64,000 nt of DNA from Mesorhizobium sp. PAMC28654 (lineage in GTDB: Bacteria > Pseudomonadota > Alphaproteobacteria > Rhizobiales > Rhizobiaceae): NCBI RefSeq assembly GCF_020616515.1, contig NZ_CP085135.1, forward strand, positions 2,418,001 to 2,482,000. The letters are read 5' to 3'. Below, piece after piece: positions 25,362-33,637 of the stretch. Position numbers and translations under genes: made by a program. A model generated the notes under the pieces. That model saw only the letters and a list, made by a program, of their open reading frames with translations, made no database searches and was not told where the DNA came from. Each line of letters begins with the position of its first letter. The first letter of the stretch is position 1.

Positions 25362-27089
25362 CTAGTGGGAATGCCGGGGGATGCCGGCATCGCGGCGGCC
25401 CACGAGAAAGTCGAAATCACAGCCTGCATCGGCCTGCAGGACGCGCTCGACGTAGAGGCTCTGGTAGCCGCCCACAGGTGGCGTCGGCGGCGCCCAGTCG
25501 CGGCGTCGGATCGCGAGTTCCTCGTCCGAAACCAGAAGCTCCAGCCGACGGCCGGCGACATCCAATTCGATGAGATCGCCATCGCGCACCAGTGCCAGCA
25601 CACCGCCTGCCGCCGCTTCGGGAGCGACGTGCAGAACCACGGTGCCATAGGCGGTGCCGCTCATGCGCGCATCGGAGATGCGCACCATGTCGGAGACGCC
25701 CTGCTTGAGCAGCTTGGCCGGCAGCGGCATGTTGCCGACCTCGGCCATGCCGGGATAACCGCGCGGCCCGCAATTCTTCAGCACCATCACCGAAGACGCG
25801 TCGATATCCAGGTCGGGATCGTCGATGCGGGCGTAATAGTGCTCGATGTTCTCGAACACGACGGCCTTGCCGCGATGCTGCATCAACTCAGCCGTGGCCG
25901 CGGATGGTTTTATGACCGCCCCGTTGGGTGCGAGGTTGCCGCGCAGGATCGATATCCCGCCCTCCTCGGTCAGCGGATTCTCTAGCGGGCGGATCACCTC
26001 ATGATTGTAGTTGGGAGCGCCGTCGACCAGCTCGCCGATAGTCTTGCCGGTGACGGTCATGACGTCGCGTTGAAGAAGCCCCGCCCCATCAAGCGACGCC
26101 ATGACCGCGGCCAGCCCCCCGGCGTAGTAGAAATCTTCCATCAGGAACCGACCGGATGGCATCAGATCGACGATCGTCGGCACGCCACGTCCGAGGCGAT
26201 CCCAGTCATCAAGGCTCAGATCGACCCCGACCCGGCGCGCAATGGCGATCAGATGCAGCACCGCATTGGTCGAGCCGCCGATCGCGCCATTGACGCGAAT
26301 GGCATTTTCGAAGGCCGCCTTGGTGAGGATCTGCGAAATGGTCACGTCCTTGTGGACGAGATCGACGATGCGGCGACCGGCCAGATGAGCCAGCACGCCA
26401 CGACGGGAATCCACTGCCGGGATGGCCGCATTGTCGGGCATGCCGATGCCGAGCGCCTCGACCATGCTGGCCATCGTCGAAGCCGTGCCCATGGTCATGC
26501 AACTGCCCGCCGATCGGCTCTGGCCCTGCTCGGCCGCGAGGAAGTCCGCGACCGGCATGCGGCCCGCCTTCACCTCTTCGGCGAATTTCCAGACATGGGT
26601 TCCCGAGCCGATATCCTGGCCGCGGAACTTGCCGTTGAGCATCGGACCGCCCGAGACGGTGATGGTCGGCAGATTGCAGGACGCAGCCCCCATCAAAAGT
26701 GCGGGCGTGGTCTTGTCACATCCGGCCAGCAGAATGACGCCATCGATCGGATTGGCGCGGATGGATTCTTCCACGTCCATGCTGGCGAGGTTGCGAAACA
26801 GCATGGCGGTCGGGCGCATGTTGCTTTCGCCCAGTGACATCACCGGAAACTCGAGCGGCAGGCCACCCGCCTCGTAGACGCCGCGCTTGACGTGTTCGGC
26901 CAGCCCACGCAGATGGGCGTTGCAAGGGGTCAATTCCGACCAGGTATTGCAGATGCCGATCACCGGACGGCCGTCGAACTCGTCGCCGGGAATGCCCTGG
27001 TTCTTCATCCAGCTGCGGTGCATGAAGGCATTCTTGCCCTCGCCGCCAAACCATGCCGCTGAACGCAACTTGCGCTTTTCTTCCGTCAC
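25362..27089 (-). CDS. IlvD/Edd family dehydratase, L-arabonate dehydratase type
   Basis: This 575-residue Fe-S dehydratase has its three cluster cysteines in GICNTWSELTPCN (C47), LLAGCDKTTPA (near 125) and GSCMTMGTAST (near 197). It also has the C-terminal NCGPRGYPGMAEVGN and 'ISDARMSGTAYGTVVLHV' motifs. Length and pattern fit the sugar-acid branch (arabonate/xylonate dehydratases) rather than branched-chain amino acid IlvD. It removes water from a sugar acid to yield a 2-keto-3-deoxy acid. It overlaps the GntR regulator gene by 4 bp and precedes the SDR and GguC genes, together forming one operon. Confidence 0.88.
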   Translation of the reverse strand: MTEEKRKLRSAAWFGGEGKNAFMHRSWMKNQGIPGDEFDGRPVIGICNTWSELTPCNAHLRGLAEHVKRGVYEAGGLPLEFPVMSLGESNMRPTAMLFRNLASMDVEESIRANPIDGVILLAGCDKTTPALLMGAASCNLPTITVSGGPMLNGKFRGQDIGSGTHVWKFAEEVKAGRMPVADFLAAEQGQSRSAGSCMTMGTASTMASMVEALGIGMPDNAAIPAVDSRRGVLAHLAGRRIVDLVHKDVTISQILTKAAFENAIRVNGAIGGSTNAVLHLIAIARRVGVDLSLDDWDRLGRGVPTIVDLMPSGRFLMEDFYYAGGLAAVMASLDGAGLLQRDVMTVTGKTIGELVDGAPNYNHEVIRPLENPLTEEGGISILRGNLAPNGAVIKPSAATAELMQHRGKAVVFENIEHYYARIDDPDLDIDASSVMVLKNCGPRGYPGMAEVGNMPLPAKLLKQGVSDMVRISDARMSGTAYGTVVLHVAPEAAAGGVLALVRDGDLIELDVAGRRLELLVSDEELAIRRRDWAPPTPPVGGYQSLYVERVLQADAGCDFDFLVGRRDAGIPRHSH

Positions 27090-27886
27090 GATTGCTGTTC
27101 CCGATCCTTGCGGCGCTTATTGCGATTGTCGACGCTGCGGCGCACGTCTTCCTCGGCATTGTCGATCAGCACGAGCAGCGCCTTCTGCGCACCCGGACCG
27201 TCACCGGCGGCGATCTTCTCGGCCACCTCCCGGTGCAGCGGCAGCGAATGGCGCTGCCCCTCCGGATTGTCGTTGGAGAGGCGAAAGCTCATCACCAGGG
27301 CGGTTTCGACGAGTGCCGCCAGCGAGCCGATCAGTTCGTTCCCGGTCATGCGCAAAATGGTCTGGTGGAACACCAAGTCGGGCTTGGCGAAGCGGTCGCC
27401 GTCGTCGCTGAAAGCTTCCATTTCGGCCAGCGCGGCATTGATCTCGGCAATTTGCGCAGGCGTCGCGCGCTGGGCCGCGAGCGCTGCCGACATGGGTTCG
27501 ATGGCACGGCGCAACTCGAACAGCGCCCTGACATCCTCATCGCTGACGCCTGCCGCGTAGCGCCAGGACAAGACGTCAGGATCGAGGAAATTCCAGTCGG
27601 CGCGGGGACGCACCCGTGTGCCGGTCTTCGGCCGCGACTCGACGAGCCCCTTGCCCGCCAGAACCTTGATCGCCTCGCGCAGCACGGTGCGGCTAACCCC
27701 CAGCATTTCACTGGAATCGTCCGCGTTGGGCAGCGCTTCGCCGGGCAGGAAATCGCCTTGCACGATGCGCAATCCGATCTGCTCGACAACTGTCGCATGC
27801 AGTGCCGTCGAGCCGCTGGAAACGGCGACCGCGACGCGCGATGTTCGCGCCGTGCTGAAGGATTTCTTATTCTTCATACTATTCAT
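27086..27886 (-). CDS. FadR-subfamily GntR transcriptional regulator
   Basis: This regulator of about 266 residues has a GntR winged helix ('VVEQIGLRIVQGDFLPGEAL', 'MLGVSRTVLREAIKVLAGKGLVESRPKTGTRV') and an all-helical FCD effector domain ('LFELRRAIEPMSAALAA', 'FHQTILRMTGNELIGSL', 'HREVAEKIAAGD'). ATG codons at 27886 and 27877 are both plausible starts; the longer frame runs into the intergenic region. It is the first gene of the sugar-acid operon and presumably autoregulates it, with a sugar acid as effector. Confidence 0.88.
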   Translation of the reverse strand: MNSMKNKKSFSTARTSRVAVAVSSGSTALHATVVEQIGLRIVQGDFLPGEALPNADDSSEMLGVSRTVLREAIKVLAGKGLVESRPKTGTRVRPRADWNFLDPDVLSWRYAAGVSDEDVRALFELRRAIEPMSAALAAQRATPAQIAEINAALAEMEAFSDDGDRFAKPDLVFHQTILRMTGNELIGSLAALVETALVMSFRLSNDNPEGQRHSLPLHREVAEKIAAGDGPGAQKALLVLIDNAEEDVRRSVDNRNKRRKDREQQS

Positions 27887-27894
27887 ATGATATG
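27884..27894. promoter_or_regulatory. CATATGATATG palindrome at the GntR gene start
   Basis: An 11-bp palindrome (odd centre) overlaps the first codon of the GntR regulator within an AT-rich stretch. It is a candidate autoregulatory operator or part of the promoter. The rest of the 27887-28109 divergent gap shows no further strong signal. Confidence 0.25.
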
Positions 27895-28109
27895 TTTTAT
27901 AGGCGCGGCGGCAGGAGTCAAGCGGGAGAGCATTGCCGACAAATGATTTTGCGCCGCCGCGACCGAGCGGACCGGCGCTGGACCAAGATGTGATTTCCGT
28001 GGATGTCTTCTTCAGCCGTTGGACAGCCCTATATGCCCAAGCAGACCGTGTGCCGGACCGACAGCAAGAGGCGCGCGGGCTCGATCGATCCACCCCCTAG
28101 AGGTCAGAC

Positions 28110-28478
28110 ATGCCCAGCGCCGAAACCCTCGAAAGATTCATCGCCTGCGTCGAGCGCAATGCCCACATCGAAGCCGTCGAACAGTTCTACACGGCAGGTT
28201 CGACGATGCAGGAAAACCAGGCTCCGCCTCGCGTGGGGCGGGATGCGCATGTCGCGAACGAACACAAGGTGATGGCCAGGGTCAAGACAATGGAATCCCG
28301 ATGCGTGCGACCGGTGTTCGTCAATGGCGACCATGTGGTGATCCGCTGGGTGTTCCATTTCGAATGGAAGGACGGGACCGCCACGCATATGGAGGAATTG
28401 GCCTATCAGCGGTGGGAAGGAGAATTCGTCGCGCAGGAGACATTCTTCTACGACCCCGCGCAGCGCCACCCCCGGTAA
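28110..28478 (+). CDS. SnoaL/NTF2-like small protein
   Basis: This 122-residue protein has the alpha-beta barrel pattern of SnoaL-like/ketosteroid-isomerase-like proteins: N-terminal helices 'LERFIACVERNAHIEAVEQFY', then strands 'RCVRPVFVNGDHVVIRWVFHFEW' and 'MEELAYQRWEGEFVAQETFFYDP'. An AGAGGT lies upstream of the ATG. The fold binds small hydrophobic ligands and may be catalytic or not. It stands alone on the plus strand between the sugar-acid operon and the phosphonate transporter, convergent with phnV. Function unknown. Confidence 0.8.
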   Translation: MPSAETLERFIACVERNAHIEAVEQFYTAGSTMQENQAPPRVGRDAHVANEHKVMARVKTMESRCVRPVFVNGDHVVIRWVFHFEWKDGTATHMEELAYQRWEGEFVAQETFFYDPAQRHPR

Positions 28479-28516
28479 CCGGCTGCTTCGGTCCGAGGCT
28501 CGCGAACGGCTTGTGT

Positions 28517-29314
28517 TTACGTGCCGGTCGCGCGCGCGGTGATGCGTTCGAGCCCGAGCAGCAGGACCAGGGTCGCCACCACCAGGATCATGGTCAGTGC
28601 CGCTCCGGCAAAGATGTCGCCGCGATCAGTAAGAGAGAAGATCGACACCGGCAGCGTCACCCAGCCCGGCGGATAGACCATCACGGTGGCGCCGAGTTCG
28701 CCCATGGAGAGCGCGAAGCTCAGGCCGAAGGCAGCGACCAGATAGGGCGCGAGCAGAGGCAGGGTGACATGCCAGAGCCGGTATCCCGGCCGCGCTCCGA
28801 GGCTTGACGCAACCTGCTCGAAGTCGGGCGAAAGCCGTGCCAGACCCGCCGAGACATTGCCGAAGGTGAAGGCCGAGATGAGCACGAAATGCGCGATCAG
28901 GACGATCGCCACCGTGCCGTTGAGCAGCAGGGGCGGATGGCTGAAGGCAACCAGCAGGCCAAGGCCGACGGACACCGAAGGCACGGCGCTGGGAATGAAG
29001 AACAGCAGGCCGAGCAATCGCTTGAGAGAGGGACCCTGAAGACGAAGCGACAGCGCCGCCCAGGTGCCGCTGACCAGCGCCAGCGCGCTGGCCAGGAAGC
29101 CGGTGACCAGGCTTGCCTTCACCGAGTCGCCGGCGGCGCCGCTGATGACATCGCTATAGTGCTCGGTCGTCAGGCCGCTCGGCAACACACCGTTCCATTG
29201 GTCGGCAAGACTGGACAGCAGGATGACGGCAAGCGGCGCCAGGAACAGCACGCCGAACAGCAGCGCGAAGAGCACCCACAGGACAATGCGACCGGGCCGC
29301 GACCAGACCAGCAT
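28517..29314 (-). CDS. phnV: 2-aminoethylphosphonate ABC transporter permease PhnV
   Basis: This 265-residue inner-membrane permease has six hydrophobic segments and the EAA-type loop 'EQVASSLGARPGYRLWHVTLP' near residue 175, typical of PotC-type permeases. It lies 2 bp downstream of phnU and ends the phnSTUV transporter operon, so the substrate is assigned from the phosphonate context and the binding protein type. It should form a heterodimeric channel with PhnU, energised by PhnT. Confidence 0.87.
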   Translation of the reverse strand: MLVWSRPGRIVLWVLFALLFGVLFLAPLAVILLSSLADQWNGVLPSGLTTEHYSDVISGAAGDSVKASLVTGFLASALALVSGTWAALSLRLQGPSLKRLLGLLFFIPSAVPSVSVGLGLLVAFSHPPLLLNGTVAIVLIAHFVLISAFTFGNVSAGLARLSPDFEQVASSLGARPGYRLWHVTLPLLAPYLVAAFGLSFALSMGELGATVMVYPPGWVTLPVSIFSLTDRGDIFAGAALTMILVVATLVLLLGLERITARATGT

Positions 29315-29316
29315 GG

Positions 29317-30174
29317 CTAGGCTCCCAACCGGCCGGCGGCGAAGCGATAGAGCCCGAACAGGCCCAGCGACAGCGCGACGTTGATCACGGCGATGATGCA
29401 GGCGACCTGGTAGGCCGATTCCTGGATCGCCTTGCTGTAGATCAGCAGCGGCAGCGTGATGACGCCCTTGGCGCCGATGAACAGCACGATGCCGAATTCA
29501 TTGACCGTCAAAAGCAGGCACAGGCTGCCGCCGGCAATGAGCGCGGGGATCGCCGCCGGCATGATGACTTGTCGGACAATGCGGAACGGGCGCGCGCCGA
29601 GCACGCTTGCCGCCTCGATCTGGCCGCGATCGACCAGCGAAAAGGAGGCGAGCAGCGGCCGCAGGATGAAGGGCGTGTAGACGGTGACCTCGGCCAGGAT
29701 CACGCCCCAAGCCGAGTAGAGGAAATCGACTGGGGGCAGCGGCAGCGAAAAGGTTTCCATCAGACCAGCATTGAGCATGCCGGCCGAGCCGTAGAGGAAG
29801 GTGAAGGCAAGCGTGACCAGGAAGGTCGGCAGCGCGATGAAAGTGTCGATCAGCCGGGCGATGAAGCCACTGCCAGGGAACGGCACGAAAGCCAGGATCA
29901 GCGCCAGCACGAGGCCGACGATCAGGCATCCGGCAGTCGCGGCTATGGAGATCGTCACCGTGTTGATCAGCGCATTGAGGAAGAAGCGCGAATGGAGGAC
30001 ACTGACAACCTCCGCGAAATTAGCAACGCCGCTGTCGTCAAGAAAGGCTTGCCGGGCAATAAGCGCCAGCGGGTAGAAGAACAGCAGCGCCAGCAGGGCC
30101 GCAGGCGGCACGATCCAGAATTTGCCGGGTTCTCTCCTGACGCCCGGCGCGGCGATGACAACGGCCTCAGACAC
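29317..30174 (-). CDS. phnU: 2-aminoethylphosphonate ABC transporter permease PhnU
   Basis: This protein of about 285 residues is a PotB-type permease with six membrane segments and the EAA loop 'IEAASVLGARPFRIVRQVIMP'. I use the GTG at 30174, where translation begins [17 protein letters not shown]. It overlaps the end of the ATPase gene by 8 bp and has GGAAG upstream. The longer frame from 30276 starts inside phnT and has no membrane-protein character. It partners PhnV. Confidence 0.85.
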   Translation of the reverse strand: MSEAVVIAAPGVRREPGKFWIVPPAALLALLFFYPLALIARQAFLDDSGVANFAEVVSVLHSRFFLNALINTVTISIAATAGCLIVGLVLALILAFVPFPGSGFIARLIDTFIALPTFLVTLAFTFLYGSAGMLNAGLMETFSLPLPPVDFLYSAWGVILAEVTVYTPFILRPLLASFSLVDRGQIEAASVLGARPFRIVRQVIMPAAIPALIAGGSLCLLLTVNEFGIVLFIGAKGVITLPLLIYSKAIQESAYQVACIIAVINVALSLGLFGLYRFAAGRLGA

Positions 30175-31312
30175 CGGCGTCTTCCGGAACAAGCGATGTG
30201 TCGGCGGGCGCAAAGAAGAGCGGGACCTTGGCACCCGCCTCTGGCAAGGCGATCGGCAGCCTCGTCGCCGAGGCACGCACCGGCGTGCCGTCGACGTCGA
30301 GCACGAGATGGGTGAGTTCGCCCTGCCAGTGCACTTCCTTCAACGTGCCGACGATGCGGTTGGTATGCTCGCTGTCGGCCGTCAGGCTGAGGTGCTGGGG
30401 ACGAATGCACAGCAGGCTCTTGTCGCCGGCCTTCTCGTTGCGGCCGGCACCAGTGAGCACCGCATCGCCATACCTGGCCGTGGCAAAACCCTTCAACCCA
30501 GCGGCTTCGGAAACGGTCACCGGCAGAAGATTGGCCCGACCGAGAAATTCGGCGGTGAAACGGTTGGGCGGACGCTGGTAGAGTTCGGCCGTTGGCCCAT
30601 GCGAACAGACTCTGCCGTCCCGCATGATGGCGATTTTGTCGGCGAGCGTCAGCGCCTCCGTCTGATCGTGGGTGACATAGAGGATGGTTAGGCCCGGCAG
30701 GTTGCGATGCAGACGGGCAATTTCCTCGACCATGTTGCGGCGAATCTGCGCGTCGAGCGCCGAAAGAGGCTCGTCAAGCAGGAGCACGCGCGGCCGTACC
30801 GCGAGAGCCCTTGCAATGGCGACACGCTGCTGCTGGCCGCCCGAAAGCTCGCGGGGATAGCGACTGGCATAGGCCGACATGCCGACGGTGGCGAGCGCAT
30901 CCTTGATCCGCTCGGCGATCAGCGCCTTGTCGGCGCCTTGCGCTCTAAGGCCGAAGGCGACGTTGTCCTCGACCCGCATGTGGGGAAACAGCGCGTAGTT
31001 CTGCACCACCATGCCGAGCCCACGCTCATAAGGCGGCAGGTCGGTCACGTCGGTCCCGCCGATGCGTATCCGCCCGCTCGCCGGCCGCACGAAGCCGGCC
31101 ACTGCCCGCAAGGCGGTCGTCTTGCCGGAGCCGGACGGACCGATCATCGCCAGGATCTCGCCCGGAGCAATGTCCAGGGTCAGCGGGTGCAGGACGACAT
31201 GCGCACCATAGGCGACGCTGACCTTGTCGAAGTGGACGTTGGAGCCGGCGCCGCGAACTTTCGCGGCGTCGATGTCCACGACACTGGTACCTGTGAAGGC
31301 GGCGGCCGACAT
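30167..31312 (-). CDS. phnT: 2-aminoethylphosphonate ABC transporter ATP-binding protein PhnT
   Basis: This protein of about 381 residues is a PotA/FbpC-like ATPase: Walker [19 protein letters not shown]-loop [11 protein letters not shown], signature [16 protein letters not shown], Walker [13 protein letters not shown] and H-loop [12 protein letters not shown]-terminal TOBE regulatory domain follows ('[10 protein letters not shown]', '[12 protein letters not shown]'). The ATG at 31312 follows CGGAGGA and is preferred to the longer frame. It lies 29 bp downstream of phnS. It powers AEP uptake. Confidence 0.9.
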   Translation of the reverse strand: MSAAAFTGTSVVDIDAAKVRGAGSNVHFDKVSVAYGAHVVLHPLTLDIAPGEILAMIGPSGSGKTTALRAVAGFVRPASGRIRIGGTDVTDLPPYERGLGMVVQNYALFPHMRVEDNVAFGLRAQGADKALIAERIKDALATVGMSAYASRYPRELSGGQQQRVAIARALAVRPRVLLLDEPLSALDAQIRRNMVEEIARLHRNLPGLTILYVTHDQTEALTLADKIAIMRDGRVCSHGPTAELYQRPPNRFTAEFLGRANLLPVTVSEAAGLKGFATARYGDAVLTGAGRNEKAGDKSLLCIRPQHLSLTADSEHTNRIVGTLKEVHWQGELTHLVLDVDGTPVRASATRLPIALPEAGAKVPLFFAPADTSLVPEDAGV

Positions 31313-31341
31313 GGCATGGTCCTCCGGATTTCCCTTGCGGA

Positions 31342-32373
31342 TCAACTTCCGGTCGCTTCGTTCCACTTCTTGACGTAGTCGGGAAGCTTGCTCAGTGCGT
31401 CGTTCCAGTCCGGAGACCATACCGTCACGCCTTTCAATGCATCCTGCAGCTTGGCGTAATTCGCGTCGGTCGGCGTCACGTCCTTGCGGGCGGGCATGCC
31501 GAGGGCAACGGAGCTTACCGTCGATTGGGCTTCCTTGGAAAGCAGGAAGTCGATCAGCTTCTTGCCGTTGTCACTGTTGGGGGCTCCGGTCACCAGACCG
31601 ATCTCATAGGGCAGCGCGAAGGTGGACCGCACGCCGTCCGGCCCCGCCGGCCAGAACACCTTGATGTTGGGATTGGCGGCCATCTGCGACATGTTCATCT
31701 GCAGATCGCCATTGGCGACATGGAGTTCGCCCTTGTTGACCAGCGCGGTCAGCTTGCCGGTCGAGGCGGACGGGCCGACATTGTTGTCCTGCAGCTTCTT
31801 CATGAAACCGAAGCCGGCATCTTCACCACCAAAGGCATGGATCACCTGCAGCATGACAGCGGTGCCGTCGCCGGCCTGGCCGGGGGTCGAATACTGGATC
31901 TTGCCCTTGAACTTCGGGTCGAGCAGATCGGTGTAGCTCTTCGGTGCCTCGGAAAGCACGGCGCTGTTGTAGATGAAATTCATGTAGTTGTTGACCAGCG
32001 GCCGGTACTTGTCGGTGCCGCCGTCGATCTGGGCCGCGGCTTCCGGCTTGTAGTCCTGCAGAAGGCCGTCCGCCGCTGCACGCTGCACGAAAGGCGGCAA
32101 GGTGACCAGCACGTCGGCCTGCGGGTTCGATTTCTCCTTGGCGACGCGCTCGACGACACCGCCCGAGCCTGCCTCGATATACTGCACCTTGACGCCGGTG
32201 GCCTTGGTGAAGGCGGCGAATTCGGTCTCGAACCAGCTGCCGTTGCCGTCATGCAGGCCGTCGGCGGCATAGATGGTGACGACACCGTCGGCGAGCGCCG
32301 GCCCGACAAGAGCCGACGAGGCGGAGAGAGCGGCGGCAAAGGCCACCAGGATAGCTGTATTTCGTGATTTCAT
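31342..32373 (-). CDS. phnS: 2-aminoethylphosphonate ABC transporter substrate-binding protein PhnS
   Basis: This 343-residue binding protein has a Sec signal peptide (residues 1-28, ending VGPALA) and a type II periplasmic binding fold: '[20 protein letters not shown]', '[27 protein letters not shown]' and '[16 protein letters not shown]'. The sequence resembles the PhnS/iron-type binding proteins annotated as AEP-binding, and the AEP catabolic genes lie just upstream on the same strand. It starts the phnSTUV operon. Confidence 0.87.
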   Translation of the reverse strand: MKSRNTAILVAFAAALSASSALVGPALADGVVTIYAADGLHDGNGSWFETEFAAFTKATGVKVQYIEAGSGGVVERVAKEKSNPQADVLVTLPPFVQRAAADGLLQDYKPEAAAQIDGGTDKYRPLVNNYMNFIYNSAVLSEAPKSYTDLLDPKFKGKIQYSTPGQAGDGTAVMLQVIHAFGGEDAGFGFMKKLQDNNVGPSASTGKLTALVNKGELHVANGDLQMNMSQMAANPNIKVFWPAGPDGVRSTFALPYEIGLVTGAPNSDNGKKLIDFLLSKEAQSTVSSVALGMPARKDVTPTDANYAKLQDALKGVTVWSPDWNDALSKLPDYVKKWNEATGS

Positions 32374-32545
32374 GGTTCAGTTCCCCTTTGATTGAAGGCA
32401 CATTCTGCGATGCACTAAGACGATCGGCGGTGGATCTGCTGGCCCACGTTGCGCCGGTTGGATGTCGTCGTTGTGACAACTCTGGGGACTGGCGATCGAT
32501 AAGTAAAATCTATTTATTTTATGACAGCCAAACTTCTTCTGATAT

Positions 32546-32574
32546 TTGTCACGGAACTGTCGCATCCCTGTCCT
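32546..32574 (+). promoter_or_regulatory. Three PHO-box-like heptamers in 11-bp phase
   Basis: TTGTCAC (32546), CTGTCGC (32557) and CTGTCCT (32568) are spaced exactly 11 bp. Each resembles the CTGTCAT half-site that PhoB binds as tandem 11-bp units. They lie about 175 bp upstream of phnS but on the plus strand, the opposite orientation to phnS. A lone CTGTCAT on the minus strand is at 32521-32527. Regulation by phosphate starvation would suit the locus, but the orientation weakens the case. Confidence 0.35.
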
Positions 32575-32628
32575 GGGCACAATTCCAGCGTCGCGGAAGA
32601 CGGCGATTGACTGCGGGGATGGTGGGGG

Positions 32629-33635
32629 TCAGGCGAATGTCACGCCCGTCGTCTGCGCTCGCAATCGCGGATCTAACGAACGGACCGTTACCGGCCGGCC
32701 TTCGAGGATCTCGAAGCAGCGCGCCAGCGTATCGTCTTCCAGCCGGCGCATCGCCTCCTGCGTGAAGAAGGTGAGATGCGGAAACAGGATGACGTTGTCA
32801 CGGCCGAACAACGCGCTCATCGGATGGCCTGACTTGGCCAGCGGCTCAACCGAATAGACGTCGAGCCCGGCGCCTCCAATACGCCCGTCAACGAGAGCTT
32901 CGACAAGGGCGGCCTCGTCGATCAGCGCGCCGCGCGATACGTTGACGATGATGGCCGAAGGTTTCATGCGAGTTCGGCCTTGCCGATCAGGCCGCGCGTT
33001 TTTTCGTTGAGCACGCAATGGAGGGAAACGAAGTCGCAGGCGCACAGCATGGCCTGGAGGTCGTCGACCTTCTCGATGCCGGCAGCGTGCATCGTTGCGG
33101 CATCGACACCGGGATCGAAGCCGAGAATGCGCGCGCGAAACCCCTGCCCGGCCATGCGCGCCATGCTGCGGCCGATCTTGCCACAGCCGACCAGCCCTAG
33201 CGTGGCGCCGGAAATATCGCGCCCCAGCCAGCGCTGCTCGGGCCAGACCCAGCCATCGCGCGACACCGCCGCCGTGATCGCCGGCAGCCGCTTGGCGAGT
33301 GCGATCATCAGCGCGAAGGCGCCCTCGGCTACAGTTTCCTCGGCATATTCAGGCACATTGACGACGGGAACGCCGCGCCGCATCGCTGCAGGGATGTCTA
33401 TAGCGTCGATGCCGACGCCATATTTAACGATGCCCTTCAATTTGGGCGCTGCTTCGATCACTCTTGCGGTGATCGGCGTGTAACACATCAGCAGCAGATC
33501 GGCGTCAGCGACCGCGCTGATGAGATGCGCTTCAGGAATGCCGTCCGGCAACGTCACCAGTTCGACGCCGCGTGCGCGCAAGCCCGCATCGATGCCTGGG
33601 CATTCGAGCTCCCTGTCGGTGCGCACGGCCTTCAT
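32629..33635 (-). pseudogene. D-isomer-specific 2-hydroxyacid dehydrogenase, frameshifted
   Basis: The first frame (33635 to 32964) gives the catalytic and NAD-binding domains: 'IVKYGVGIDAIDIPAAMRRGVPVVN', 'LGLVGCGKIGRSMARMAGQGF', and ends 'NEKTRGLIGKAELA'. The second frame (32629-33045) supplies the rest: 'MKPSAIIVNVSRGALIDEAALVEAL', 'GLDVYSVEP', 'LFPHLTFFTQEA'. The frames fail to join at 32964-32967, where TGA and ATG overlap as ATGA, through a 1- or 4-base deletion. The intact product would be about 335 residues. It lies 2 bp after the PbfA-like gene and so belongs to the phosphonate operon. Its role there is unknown; it may act on a 2-hydroxy acid product. Confidence 0.85.
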
Positions 33636-33637
33636 GA

